From: Promethearchaeia archaeon
GTDB taxonomy: Archaea; Asgardarchaeota; Lokiarchaeia; Sigyniarchaeales; SOKP01
NCBI GenBank assembly: GCA_029856295.1
Contig: JAHQWS010000281.1
Location: 1 to 20,486 of the forward strand
Length of the DNA: 20,486 nt
Reading direction: 5' to 3'
Shown: one piece after another, positions 1 to 6,379 of the stretch
Position numbering within the stretch: the stretch's first letter is position 1
Layout: the number at the start of each line of letters is the position of its first letter
Program-made: the position numbers and the translations under genes
The notes under the pieces: generated by a model
Databases searched by the model: none
Told to the model about the DNA's origin: nothing
Seen by the model: only the letters and a program-made list of their open reading frames with translations

Positions 1-1358
1 AAACAATTTCAAGAAGGATTTTTATTTCTCATTTAAAACAGATCAATGATGATAACTTTGACTATGGAATAGAAAAACTATTAAAGAAAATTAAATATTT
101 AGAGAATTTACCTACTTCGAAATTGGCTGAAATATTTAATAATTATATTATTATTACATTTCTGAAAAAGAAATTTCCCCAGTTAAAATATGAAGTACAT
201 AGTGGTGAAGTCACTAAAATAGAGATTAGAAATAAGCAACTAATAAAAGTACCTGAATTTATCGGTTGTCTCCATTCTCTTAAAACAATTTCATTTAAAA
301 ACTGCAATATATATTCTCTTCCCGAGTCAATAGGAAATCTTAAGTTAGTAGAGAGGCTTGATCTTGAAGGAAATTGCTTACAAGTCCTTCCAGATTCGCT
401 AATGTCTCTTGCATCTCTTAAAATTCTTAACCTAAAGAGAAATCAACTTAAAAAGATTCAAGATTCTATTGGATGGTTGAAAAAACTTGAATATTTGAAT
501 TTAAAGGGTAATGAATTAATCAATTTACCAGAATCAATATCTTTACTCGGTTCATTGAAATATCTGAATTTGAGCTCAAACTACCTAAAGGAATTACCTA
601 ATTCAATTGAATTGCTAAAGTCTTTGCAATATTTGAATTTATATTTAAACAAAATAAAAATTTTACCAGATTCAATTGGGTTACTGGAATCCCTTGAATA
701 TCTTAACGTAGCTCATAATAATTTAACAGAACTCCCTAACTCAATCAAAGATCTCTCTAAAATTAAATCTATTATCTTAGGAGATAATAAAATTATATCA
801 CTACCAGAATCTCTTGATAGTTTAAAATCACTTGAAACATTTGATTTACGTTGGAACAAATTAAGTAAAATTCCTAAATCTATTGGGAAAGTGAAAAAAT
901 TAAAAAATTTGAATTTAACACATAATAAATTAAAAGATTTACCAGATTCGATAGGGGCTCTTTATTACTTAGAATCTCTCGATTTAACATGGAATAATTT
1001 AACCATCCTTCCCGATTCAATTGCAAAACTAAAATCTCTAAGGTTTTTAACATTATATAATAATAAATTAAAATACATCCCAGATTCGATCGGTTTTCTC
1101 CACTCTCTTGAATATTTAAACTTATGGGGTAATGATCTCATACAGTTACCTGCATCAATAGGCTCTCTTCAAGCACTTAAAGAATTATGCCTGAATGGTA
1201 ATAAATTAAAATCATTACCCGAATCTTTAGGAAAATGTAAATCACTAACTAGATTGATGTTAAATAACAATAATTTAACAAATATACCAAATTCAATCAT
1301 TAATATACCCTCACTTGAAGAAATTACTTTTAATTGGAATAATATCGATGACTTTTAA
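1..1358 (+). CDS. Leucine-rich-repeat protein (5' end outside window)
   Basis: This protein is built of about 16 tandem leucine-rich repeats of 23 residues. The unit reads roughly LPxSIGxLKSLExLNLxxN, the bacterial/plant-like type with a Pro after the first Leu. Such arrays form curved solenoids used for protein-protein binding; the partner cannot be told. There is no signal peptide or membrane segment in the visible part, so it is probably cytoplasmic. The first candidate start is a TTG at 123. However, the same frame has no stop back to base 3 and no ATG in between. The visible upstream residues (for example INDDNFDYGIEKLLKKIKYL) look like real helical protein, so the gene most likely begins outside the window. 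The array ends in a degenerate repeat and TAA at 1356. It is convergent with the Roadblock gene. Many LRR proteins of this kind occur in Asgard archaea. The repeat call is certain; the function is unknown. Confidence 0.9.
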   Translation, partial: TISRRIFISHLKQINDDNFDYGIEKLLKKIKYLENLPTSKLAEIFNNYIIITFLKKKFPQLKYEVHSGEVTKIEIRNKQLIKVPEFIGCLHSLKTISFKNCNIYSLPESIGNLKLVERLDLEGNCLQVLPDSLMSLASLKILNLKRNQLKKIQDSIGWLKKLEYLNLKGNELINLPESISLLGSLKYLNLSSNYLKELPNSIELLKSLQYLNLYLNKIKILPDSIGLLESLEYLNVAHNNLTELPNSIKDLSKIKSIILGDNKIISLPESLDSLKSLETFDLRWNKLSKIPKSIGKVKKLKNLNLTHNKLKDLPDSIGALYYLESLDLTWNNLTILPDSIAKLKSLRFLTLYNNKLKYIPDSIGFLHSLEYLNLWGNDLIQLPASIGSLQALKELCLNGNKLKSLPESLGKCKSLTRLMLNNNNLTNIPNSIINIPSLEEITFNWNNIDDF

Positions 1359-1500
1359 CCTAGTTAGAGATTTATTTTGTCCTAATTTTAATTCAATCTT
1401 AGTTTTTAAATTCTTTAGAATCTTATCTAATGGTTTTATAAAATAATTAAAATTAAATTAGAAATAGATCTTTTTTTGAAATTCAAAATATTAGTAATTT
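1359..1500. terminator. Convergent intergenic spacer with T-rich termination tracts
   Basis: This 142-bp spacer separates the convergent LRR and Roadblock genes. Downstream of the LRR stop it has T-rich stretches (for example around 1371-1390 and the seven-T run near 1471-1477). A-rich stretches at 1438-1461 are T-rich on the opposite strand, downstream of the Roadblock stop. Archaeal transcription commonly ends at such T tracts without a hairpin. No strong inverted repeat was seen. The assignment is inferred from position and composition only. Confidence 0.35.
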
Positions 1501-1872
1501 TTAATCCAAAGTTTCGGAGATTTTTCTACTAACACTCTCAATATTTAGGAAAACCATACCCAAGGACGCATTAGCCCGCGCAAGAGTGCATAATATCGCA
1601 TTTGAGCCCGCTTTCGATAAAATAATTATCCCATCTTCGCCTTCTATAAGAATTCTTTTAAGCTCCCCTCGTGCGAGCTCATCAACAGCTCTTTCCGAAA
1701 CGGATAGAATTGCTGCTGACATTGCTGACACAATTCCGTCATTCACATCACGTGCGAGGACTGAACAGATTGGTAAGCCTTGAACTGAAACTATAGCGGA
1801 ACCTTGTATTTCTGAATTTATTGCCTCCATTTGTCTTAGAAGTTCGACGAGTTCGCTGATATTTTCACTCAC
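1501..1872 (-). CDS. Roadblock/LC7 domain protein
   Basis: This 123-residue protein is essentially a single Roadblock/LC7 domain. An N-terminal amphipathic helix (SELVELLRQMEAINSEI) is followed by the strand pattern around GSAIVSVQGLPICSV, a long central helix (AMSAAILSVSERAVDEL), the KRILIEGEDGIIILSKAG hairpin and a closing helix. Family knowledge: Roadblock proteins dimerise and regulate or scaffold small Ras-like GTPases (MglB, Ragulator and dynein light-chain homologues), and Asgard archaea carry many copies. The start is GTG at 1872. The frame is open to 1923 upstream but has no ATG, and the N-terminus fits the family length. No GTPase gene lies in the window, so the partner is unknown. 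Base composition is visibly more GC-rich than the neighbouring LRR gene. The gene is divergent from map. Confidence 0.88.
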   Translation of the reverse strand: MSENISELVELLRQMEAINSEIQGSAIVSVQGLPICSVLARDVNDGIVSAMSAAILSVSERAVDELARGELKRILIEGEDGIIILSKAGSNAILCTLARANASLGMVFLNIESVSRKISETLD

Positions 1873-2019
1873 TGATAATTCAACTTGAAAAAATGGTATC
1901 TTAATTTTATAATATAGTAACTAATATAATAAATATTTTAATATATTTTATTTTTCTATTTAATTTTATTTTAATTTAATATCAAAATTTTTTAGTCAAA
2001 ATTCATATTACATAATTTA
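1873..2019. promoter_or_regulatory. Divergent promoter region, Roadblock / map
   Basis: This 147-bp spacer is almost pure A/T and must hold the promoters of both divergent genes. Many TATA-like stretches occur (for example around 1905-1935 and 1940-1980), so no single TATA box or BRE can be chosen. No Shine-Dalgarno sequence precedes the GTG at 1872 or the ATG at 2020, which would be compatible with leaderless or very short-leader transcripts. Confidence 0.35.
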
Positions 2020-2994
2020 ATGACCGAGAATCGAAAAAGTACAAATAGTAAGCAAAAAAGTAAGGAAGAGTTAGAAAAAGAGCAAGAAGAAAAACAACAT
2101 AAACTTGAATCTCTTAAAAAAGCTGGAAATATTGCAAAAGAAGTCAAACAGTTTATAAAACCAAAAATTAAAGTTGGCAAAAATGCTTTAGAAATAATTG
2201 AAGCGACAGAATCAAAAATATTAGAATTAGGAGGAGCAATGGCTTTTCCTGTAAACCTATCAATTAACCATATTGCTGCTCATTATACATGCCCCGCCAG
2301 AGACGATGGTTTATCTATAAAAGAAAACGATTTGGTAAAATTAGATATAGGTGTACATATTGACGGATATATAGTTGATACTGCATTTTCTGTTAATTTT
2401 AATCCGGATGAATCTTTACAGAACATAATACAGGCTACTGAAGTGGCCGTAGATGCTGCTAAAATGATGGCCAAACCTAATGTAAATACTAGAGAAATTG
2501 GCAAAAAAATAGAAAGCATAATTAAAGGATTTAAATATAACCCAATTAAAGAACTTGGTGGCCATCAAATTGAAAGATGGATTGTTCATGGAAAAAAAGC
2601 ATTACCGGAATTAGGAAATCAGAAAGGTGATATTATGGACGAAGGTGATGTATTTGCCGTCGAAATATTCGCATCTACTGGAGAGGGTTCTGTTCATTTA
2701 ACAAACAACTCATTTATTTACGAATTAAATCCTTACTCCGGACGAGTACCGCTAAGAAGAAAGACATCTAAACAAATATTGGGTCATATTAATAAAAAGT
2801 ATAAAACATTACCATTCGCTGAAAGATGGTTAGCAAAAGAGTTTAGAATGGGAGTTGCATTCGGTCTCCAAGAATTAGTTCAACAAAATAAATTAAAAGC
2901 GCACTATGTTTTGGCAGAAAATAAAGGAGTTTTTGTAGCTCAGTCAGAGGAAACTATACTTATCACTGAGGATGGGTTTGAATTGTTGACTTAA
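2020..2994 (+). CDS. map: Type II methionine aminopeptidase
   Basis: This enzyme removes the initiator methionine from nascent proteins in the cytoplasm. The pita-bread fold is recognisable. The dinuclear metal ligands align as D109 and D120 (in KLDIGVHIDGYIVDTAF), H182 (GGHQIERW), E215 (VFAVEIFASTG) and E310 (FVAQSEETI). Substrate-pocket H88 lies in INHIAAHYT. The subdomain insertion between H182 and E310 and the GG-AFPVNLSINH segment identify the archaeal/eukaryotic type II enzyme. At 324 residues it is about 30 longer than the usual archaeal protein. The excess is a highly charged N-terminus, with about seven Lys and eight Glu in the first 30 residues, before the normal first helix (SLKKAGNIAKEV). 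The His that commonly follows the last Glu ligand is Glu here (SEET rather than FEHT). The start is ATG at 2020 with no obvious ribosome-binding site. It lies 43 bp before the glycosyltransferase on the same strand. Confidence 0.95.
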   Translation: MTENRKSTNSKQKSKEELEKEQEEKQHKLESLKKAGNIAKEVKQFIKPKIKVGKNALEIIEATESKILELGGAMAFPVNLSINHIAAHYTCPARDDGLSIKENDLVKLDIGVHIDGYIVDTAFSVNFNPDESLQNIIQATEVAVDAAKMMAKPNVNTREIGKKIESIIKGFKYNPIKELGGHQIERWIVHGKKALPELGNQKGDIMDEGDVFAVEIFASTGEGSVHLTNNSFIYELNPYSGRVPLRRKTSKQILGHINKKYKTLPFAERWLAKEFRMGVAFGLQELVQQNKLKAHYVLAENKGVFVAQSEETILITEDGFELLT

Positions 2995-3037
2995 ATGTTT
3001 ATTTTTTTAAATTTTAAACTTTTTTCTTATCTTTGCT

Positions 3038-4153
3038 ATGAAAAAACTTAATATATGTCTCATATCACTAACCGTGGCTCCAGATAGTCAAGATGGAAGT
3101 GCTAAATTTATTAGGGGTGTTTTTGATTATTTAAATAAGCAAGAACACATAAATGTAAAGTTAATCACAGCTGAATGGAATAAAAATCTTAATCTTCCGA
3201 ATATAATACAATTTAGGGTGATTAAAAAGAGTTTCCTTTGGATTCCTCAATTTGTTTTTAATGTAATTAAATATATTAAGGGAAAACAGTTTGATATTAT
3301 TCATGGAAACGGTCCAAAGGGGTCCTTACCACTTATTTTTTTAGGTAAAAGAAAAAATATTGTTTCAACTCTTCATGATTTAGGCCCGTTTGAAACAAAA
3401 TTCTCCTTACTTCCTGTAGAGAAATATTTATTTAAGCAAGTAGCAAAAAAAGCCACCATTCTAACTACATGTTCTAATTCAATTAGGAGAGAAATTAAAA
3501 GTTTTCTGCAAAAAATAAATATTAGCAAAATTTTCAATCTTTATTCTGCTATCGAGGAAAAATTTAAACCATATCCAGAAGAGGCTAAAAAGCTTAAACA
3601 CAAAATGAAAATCAATGGGCCTGTTCTTTTATACATAGGACGTATAGCCTTATATAAAGGTGTAGACGATATTATTACTGCTTATAATATTGCTAAGAAA
3701 AAAATTCCCAATCTAACTTTAATATTAGGAGGAAAACCCGACTTTTATATGGAACAAATTTTTCAAGAATGGAAAAGGAATTATCAAGATATTTTTTTTC
3801 CTGGTTTTATTTCTGAAGAAGATATTCCAGTTTATTATTCTATGGGTGATATTTTTATCACATATTCTTACGCTGCTGAGGGTTTTGGCTTAACTCCAGT
3901 TGAAGCTATTGCATGTGGTACGCCAGTAATTTGTTCATCACTACCTGCCTTTAAGGAAGTTCTTCAAGATAATGCTGTTTTTGTTCCGCCAAAGAATCCT
4001 TCTCTCTTGGCGAAGGAAATTATCAACTTAATTAATGATGAGGAGAAGAGATCTATAATGATCAAGAAGGCACAACAATTTATTAAAAGATATACGTGGG
4101 ATTCAGTAGGGAAAAAATTAGAAGAAGTTTATGAAAAGCTTTTAAACTCCTGA
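3038..4153 (+). CDS. GT4-family glycosyltransferase
   Basis: This is a 371-residue GT-B glycosyltransferase of the GT4 group, which transfers a sugar from a nucleotide-sugar donor to a glycan or lipid acceptor. The N-terminal Rossmann-like half begins NICLISLTVAPDSQDGSAKFIRG, with a family-typical glycine/serine loop. The C-terminal donor-binding half has LLYIGRIALYKGVDDII (R202 and K207 contact donor phosphates in the family). It also has the EX7E motif E281-GFGLTPV-E289, followed by AIACGTPVICS. No membrane segment is present, so it is probably peripheral at the cytoplasmic face. Donor and acceptor cannot be read from sequence. Neighbouring DUF354 and beta-helix acyltransferase genes support a role in surface-glycan or protein N-glycan assembly. 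A TTTAAATTTT stretch about 28 bp before the ATG at 3038 could be a TATA box for a near-leaderless transcript. Confidence 0.92.
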   Translation: MKKLNICLISLTVAPDSQDGSAKFIRGVFDYLNKQEHINVKLITAEWNKNLNLPNIIQFRVIKKSFLWIPQFVFNVIKYIKGKQFDIIHGNGPKGSLPLIFLGKRKNIVSTLHDLGPFETKFSLLPVEKYLFKQVAKKATILTTCSNSIRREIKSFLQKINISKIFNLYSAIEEKFKPYPEEAKKLKHKMKINGPVLLYIGRIALYKGVDDIITAYNIAKKKIPNLTLILGGKPDFYMEQIFQEWKRNYQDIFFPGFISEEDIPVYYSMGDIFITYSYAAEGFGLTPVEAIACGTPVICSSLPAFKEVLQDNAVFVPPKNPSLLAKEIINLINDEEKRSIMIKKAQQFIKRYTWDSVGKKLEEVYEKLLNS

Positions 4154-4162
4154 AACCTTATT

Positions 4163-5275
4163 TTAACGATTTTGGAGCTTTAATTTTTCTTTGACATAAT
4201 TAAAGCAAATTTTATTTGGATTTTCGAATTGTTTTATTTTTTCCTTAAAAGAGAAATTGAACCTGTTAGACAATGGACCTTCTTGAAGAATTTCTTTCGA
4301 TCTTTCAATTATCATATTGATATCTCTAATATGTTCTAAAGGAAAACCATTTTTAATCAAAAAATGCTCCTGTGGCGCAGTTTCTCCGGGAAAATACTCA
4401 ATACAGGGTACATTTAGAAGGCTTGATTCACGGACAATGGTACCCCCTCCACTTATAATTAAGGCACTATAAAAGCAAAGATCAACTAAATTAGGTAAAT
4501 AACGTGTAATTACCACTTTTTTATCCTCCGAGTAATTTTTTAGTTTAGCTCTGAGAAATTGCTCTTGTTTTTCAGTCCGGACGAGCAAGAAGTATTTATA
4601 ATCAGAAAATTCTTCATATGTAGGTGGAAAGATCTCACTTAATAAGGTTTCATCAGGTTCCAACTTGTCAATAAAATAGGATGCAAATGAAGGTTCACTT
4701 CTCATTATCACATATTTCCCCTTTTTCACTTCAAATTTTTCAAGAATCTCAAGATTAGGTTCATATTCTGAAAGCCATGCTATTTCATCAATACCATTAT
4801 AACGCAAAAGCTTTTCTGGGTCGGCACCCAAACGTATATACCACTCTACTGGTACACAATAAGGGACTATGACTTGATTAAGAAGAGGGAGGATTAATTT
4901 GCAAACAGGTTCATTTCTTGGCTCATCATTATATCCAGCTGAAGGGATGTTTAAACCATAAGCAATTCTAGTGCCTTCTACTGATGAAAAAGTAACAAAA
5001 TAATCTGGATTAAATTTTGTTACATGGGGTAGAAGCTCTTGTAAACGATCTATGTAAGTTTGTAGTTTATCAGATAGTTTTTCTCCACCGTGTCTTCCTA
5101 CTTTTTGATATTTTACACCCATATCATCCAAGATTTGAAATGTAGAATCATAATCTCGGGCAGTAATAAGGAGATCAATACCTTCTGCTTTGAACATTTC
5201 AAACAGAGAGTTAAACATGATCCCTGTCTTTGGTTCCTCTATATCAATCCAAATCTTTTTACCCGAGAGGCTCAT
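4163..5275 (-). CDS. DUF354 family glycosyltransferase-like protein
   Basis: This protein resembles the archaeal DUF354 family, which has a GT-B-like fold related to UDP-GlcNAc 2-epimerase/MurG-type enzymes. The N-terminus has the family signature KIWIDIEEPKTGIMFNSL followed by LLITARDYDSTFQILDDMG. The C-terminal half contains the glycine-rich donor loop and conserved Glu in SGGGTIVRESSLLNVPCIEY. The ATG at 5275 is chosen as start because GAAGGAG lies just upstream on the coding strand with a 6-nt spacer to the ATG. This gives 370 residues and puts the conserved first strand at the N-terminus. The frame continues to a TTG at 5314 that would add 13 unconserved residues and overlap the upstream gene by 10 bp. 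It is probably co-transcribed with the beta-helix acyltransferase. It ends only 9 bp from the stop of the convergent GT4 gene. No enzyme activity can be assigned. Confidence 0.82.
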   Translation of the reverse strand: MSLSGKKIWIDIEEPKTGIMFNSLFEMFKAEGIDLLITARDYDSTFQILDDMGVKYQKVGRHGGEKLSDKLQTYIDRLQELLPHVTKFNPDYFVTFSSVEGTRIAYGLNIPSAGYNDEPRNEPVCKLILPLLNQVIVPYCVPVEWYIRLGADPEKLLRYNGIDEIAWLSEYEPNLEILEKFEVKKGKYVIMRSEPSFASYFIDKLEPDETLLSEIFPPTYEEFSDYKYFLLVRTEKQEQFLRAKLKNYSEDKKVVITRYLPNLVDLCFYSALIISGGGTIVRESSLLNVPCIEYFPGETAPQEHFLIKNGFPLEHIRDINMIIERSKEILQEGPLSNRFNFSFKEKIKQFENPNKICFNYVKEKLKLQNR

Positions 5276-5281
5276 AAATAA

Positions 5282-5288
5282 CTCCTTC
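5282..5288 (-). promoter_or_regulatory. Shine-Dalgarno site of the DUF354 gene
   Basis: Read on the minus strand this is GAAGGAG, complementary to the 3' end of 16S rRNA. The spacer to the ATG at 5275 is 6 nt (TTATTT). It is among the best ribosome-binding sites in the window and decides the start of the DUF354 gene over the upstream TTG. Confidence 0.7.
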
Positions 5289-5304
5289 AAAGAGTATAGT
5301 TTTA

Positions 5305-6051
5305 CTAGTTCCAATCATCCGGAACTTTTTTTAAAAATCTCGCAGGATTTCCTATAATTATATCTTTTTCCTTTGTATCCTTTGTGACTACTGCTCCTGC
5401 TCCTACAATAGTCCCAAATCTTATTTTTACATTTGGAAATATTATCGAGTTGGCACCTAAAGATACATTATCTTCAATAGTAGGGCCAATTAAGTCATAT
5501 TTTTTACGCATCATGTACTTATCATTAGTTAATTTGCTAAACGGTCCCATAAAAATATTATTCCCAATGACTGAAAAGGGAGGAATATATACTCCAGTTT
5601 GAATACTGGCATTTCTACCAATAGTTACATTACCATCAATAATACTGTTTGTTCCAATTAATGTATTCTCGGCAATTGCGGTTTTTTCTCGAATTAATAC
5701 ATTATGACCGGTTTGACAGTTATCTTCAATAGAAACTTCGGAATAAATAATTGTACCTGTGCGTATTGTACAATTTTCTCCGATGTCTACTTGTGGACTT
5801 TCAAAATCCGAATTTTTTTTTTTACTGGTTATAATCTTTTTTAAATGGATTCTCTGAGGGTGTCCAATAATACAATTGTCTCCAATATAAGTCCCGGATT
5901 TTATTAAAGCTTTGCCGTAAATCTTAACTCCTTTGGAAAGATATACATCTTTCTCAATTGTAACTCCTTTACCTATTACTACAAAATCGTCAATGAAAAC
6001 ACTTTCCTCAATTTTAGCGTCAGGATTAATCATTATATTGTTCATATCCAA
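5305..6051 (-). CDS. Left-handed beta-helix sugar O-/N-acyltransferase
   Basis: This 248-residue protein consists mostly of hexapeptide repeats ([LIV]-G-x-x-x-x), which fold as a left-handed parallel beta-helix. Many consecutive coils are visible: VTIEKDVYLSKGVKIYG, GDNCIIG, NCTIRTGTIIY, NVTIGRNASIQTGVYIP, and SVIGNNIFMGPFSKLTNDKY. The C-terminal GAGAVVTKDTKEKDIIIGNPA plus R motif is the coenzyme-A-binding end typical of nucleotide-sugar acetyltransferases (WbbJ/WbpD/NeuD-like). H116 in QTGHNVLIR is a plausible catalytic base by family analogy. The longest frame starts with TTG at 6051, and an ATG two codons later (6045) may be the true start; neither has a clear ribosome-binding site. It is the first gene of a two-gene unit with the DUF354 gene, consistent with making an acetylated nucleotide sugar for surface glycans. 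The substrate is unknown. Confidence 0.88.
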   Translation of the reverse strand: MDMNNIMINPDAKIEESVFIDDFVVIGKGVTIEKDVYLSKGVKIYGKALIKSGTYIGDNCIIGHPQRIHLKKIITSKKKNSDFESPQVDIGENCTIRTGTIIYSEVSIEDNCQTGHNVLIREKTAIAENTLIGTNSIIDGNVTIGRNASIQTGVYIPPFSVIGNNIFMGPFSKLTNDKYMMRKKYDLIGPTIEDNVSLGANSIIFPNVKIRFGTIVGAGAVVTKDTKEKDIIIGNPARFLKKVPDDWN

Positions 6052-6245
6052 AATTCTTTCTTAAAAGAAATTTGATATATATTTATTTAAATATAAGTTT
6101 TCTAATTTTGTTAGTACATTTATAGTTTTTTGTTAGCAAATTTATATGCTTATTAGCACATATTATAATTTCAGTCTTAGAATTGGTGATTTCAGTTTTC
6201 CATTGAGAATTATAACCAAGATTCAATAATTTTAAGCCCTATCGT
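6052..6245. promoter_or_regulatory. Upstream region of the acyltransferase/DUF354 unit, with three related direct repeats
   Basis: This AT-rich, gene-free stretch precedes the minus-strand glycan unit. It contains three similar copies of a motif reading about TTAGYAMATWTATA: 6111-6124, 6133-6146 and 6153-6166. Start-to-start spacing is 20-22 bp, about two helical turns. On the coding strand each copy begins TATAAAT- or TATAAT-like. They could therefore be overlapping promoter elements or binding sites for a regulator. No coding frame of useful size is present. The regulatory reading is inference. Confidence 0.35.
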
Positions 6246-6283
6246 CGCCTTTTACGGGAGATAGAGGACTCGCAGTAAAGGTG
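6246..6283 (-). other. Imperfect hairpin, candidate right end of the IS200/IS605-type element
   Basis: CGCCTTTTAC (6246-6255) can pair with GTAAAGGTG (6275-6283). This gives a 9-pair stem, including one G-T wobble and one bulged T, with a 19-nt loop. The segment is visibly more GC-rich than its surroundings. It lies about 100 bp beyond the end of the tnpB frame, in the direction of tnpB transcription. IS200/IS605 elements carry imperfect subterminal hairpins with bulges instead of terminal inverted repeats. This site is therefore a candidate right end and 3' part of the guide-RNA scaffold. The exact element boundary is not determined. Confidence 0.35.
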
Positions 6284-6355
6284 AAAAATACTAAAATTAT
6301 AAACTTTTAGGGATTTTTGTATATGTTCAAATATAAGTTCTAGAATAGTGAACTA

Positions 6356-6375
6356 CTACTACCTAAAGGTAGTAG
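6356..6375 (-). other. Perfect hairpin just downstream of tnpB
   Basis: This is a perfect 9-bp inverted repeat, CTACTACCT / AGGTAGTAG, with a 2-nt AA gap (or 8 bp with a TAAA loop). It starts 5 bp past the stop codon of the readable tnpB frame (TAG at 6380-6382). Structured RNA overlapping or following the 3' end of tnpB is characteristic of omegaRNA/reRNA scaffolds, so this is a likely scaffold stem. It could alternatively act as a terminator, but no T-run follows it on the minus strand. Confidence 0.45.
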
Positions 6376-6379
6376 CTTC

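Noticed and set aside
300..1340. Periodic 69-bp DNA repeat pattern
   Set aside because: The periodicity is fully explained by the 23-residue leucine-rich repeats of the encoded protein.
5276..5314. TTG start giving the DUF354 protein 13 extra residues
   Set aside because: The ATG at 5275 has a GAAGGAG ribosome-binding site at good spacing and matches the family N-terminus. The TTG has neither.
6107..6166. Possible mini CRISPR array
   Set aside because: The three copies are imperfect, about 14 bp long and only 20-22 bp apart, leaving no real spacers. There are no cas genes nearby.
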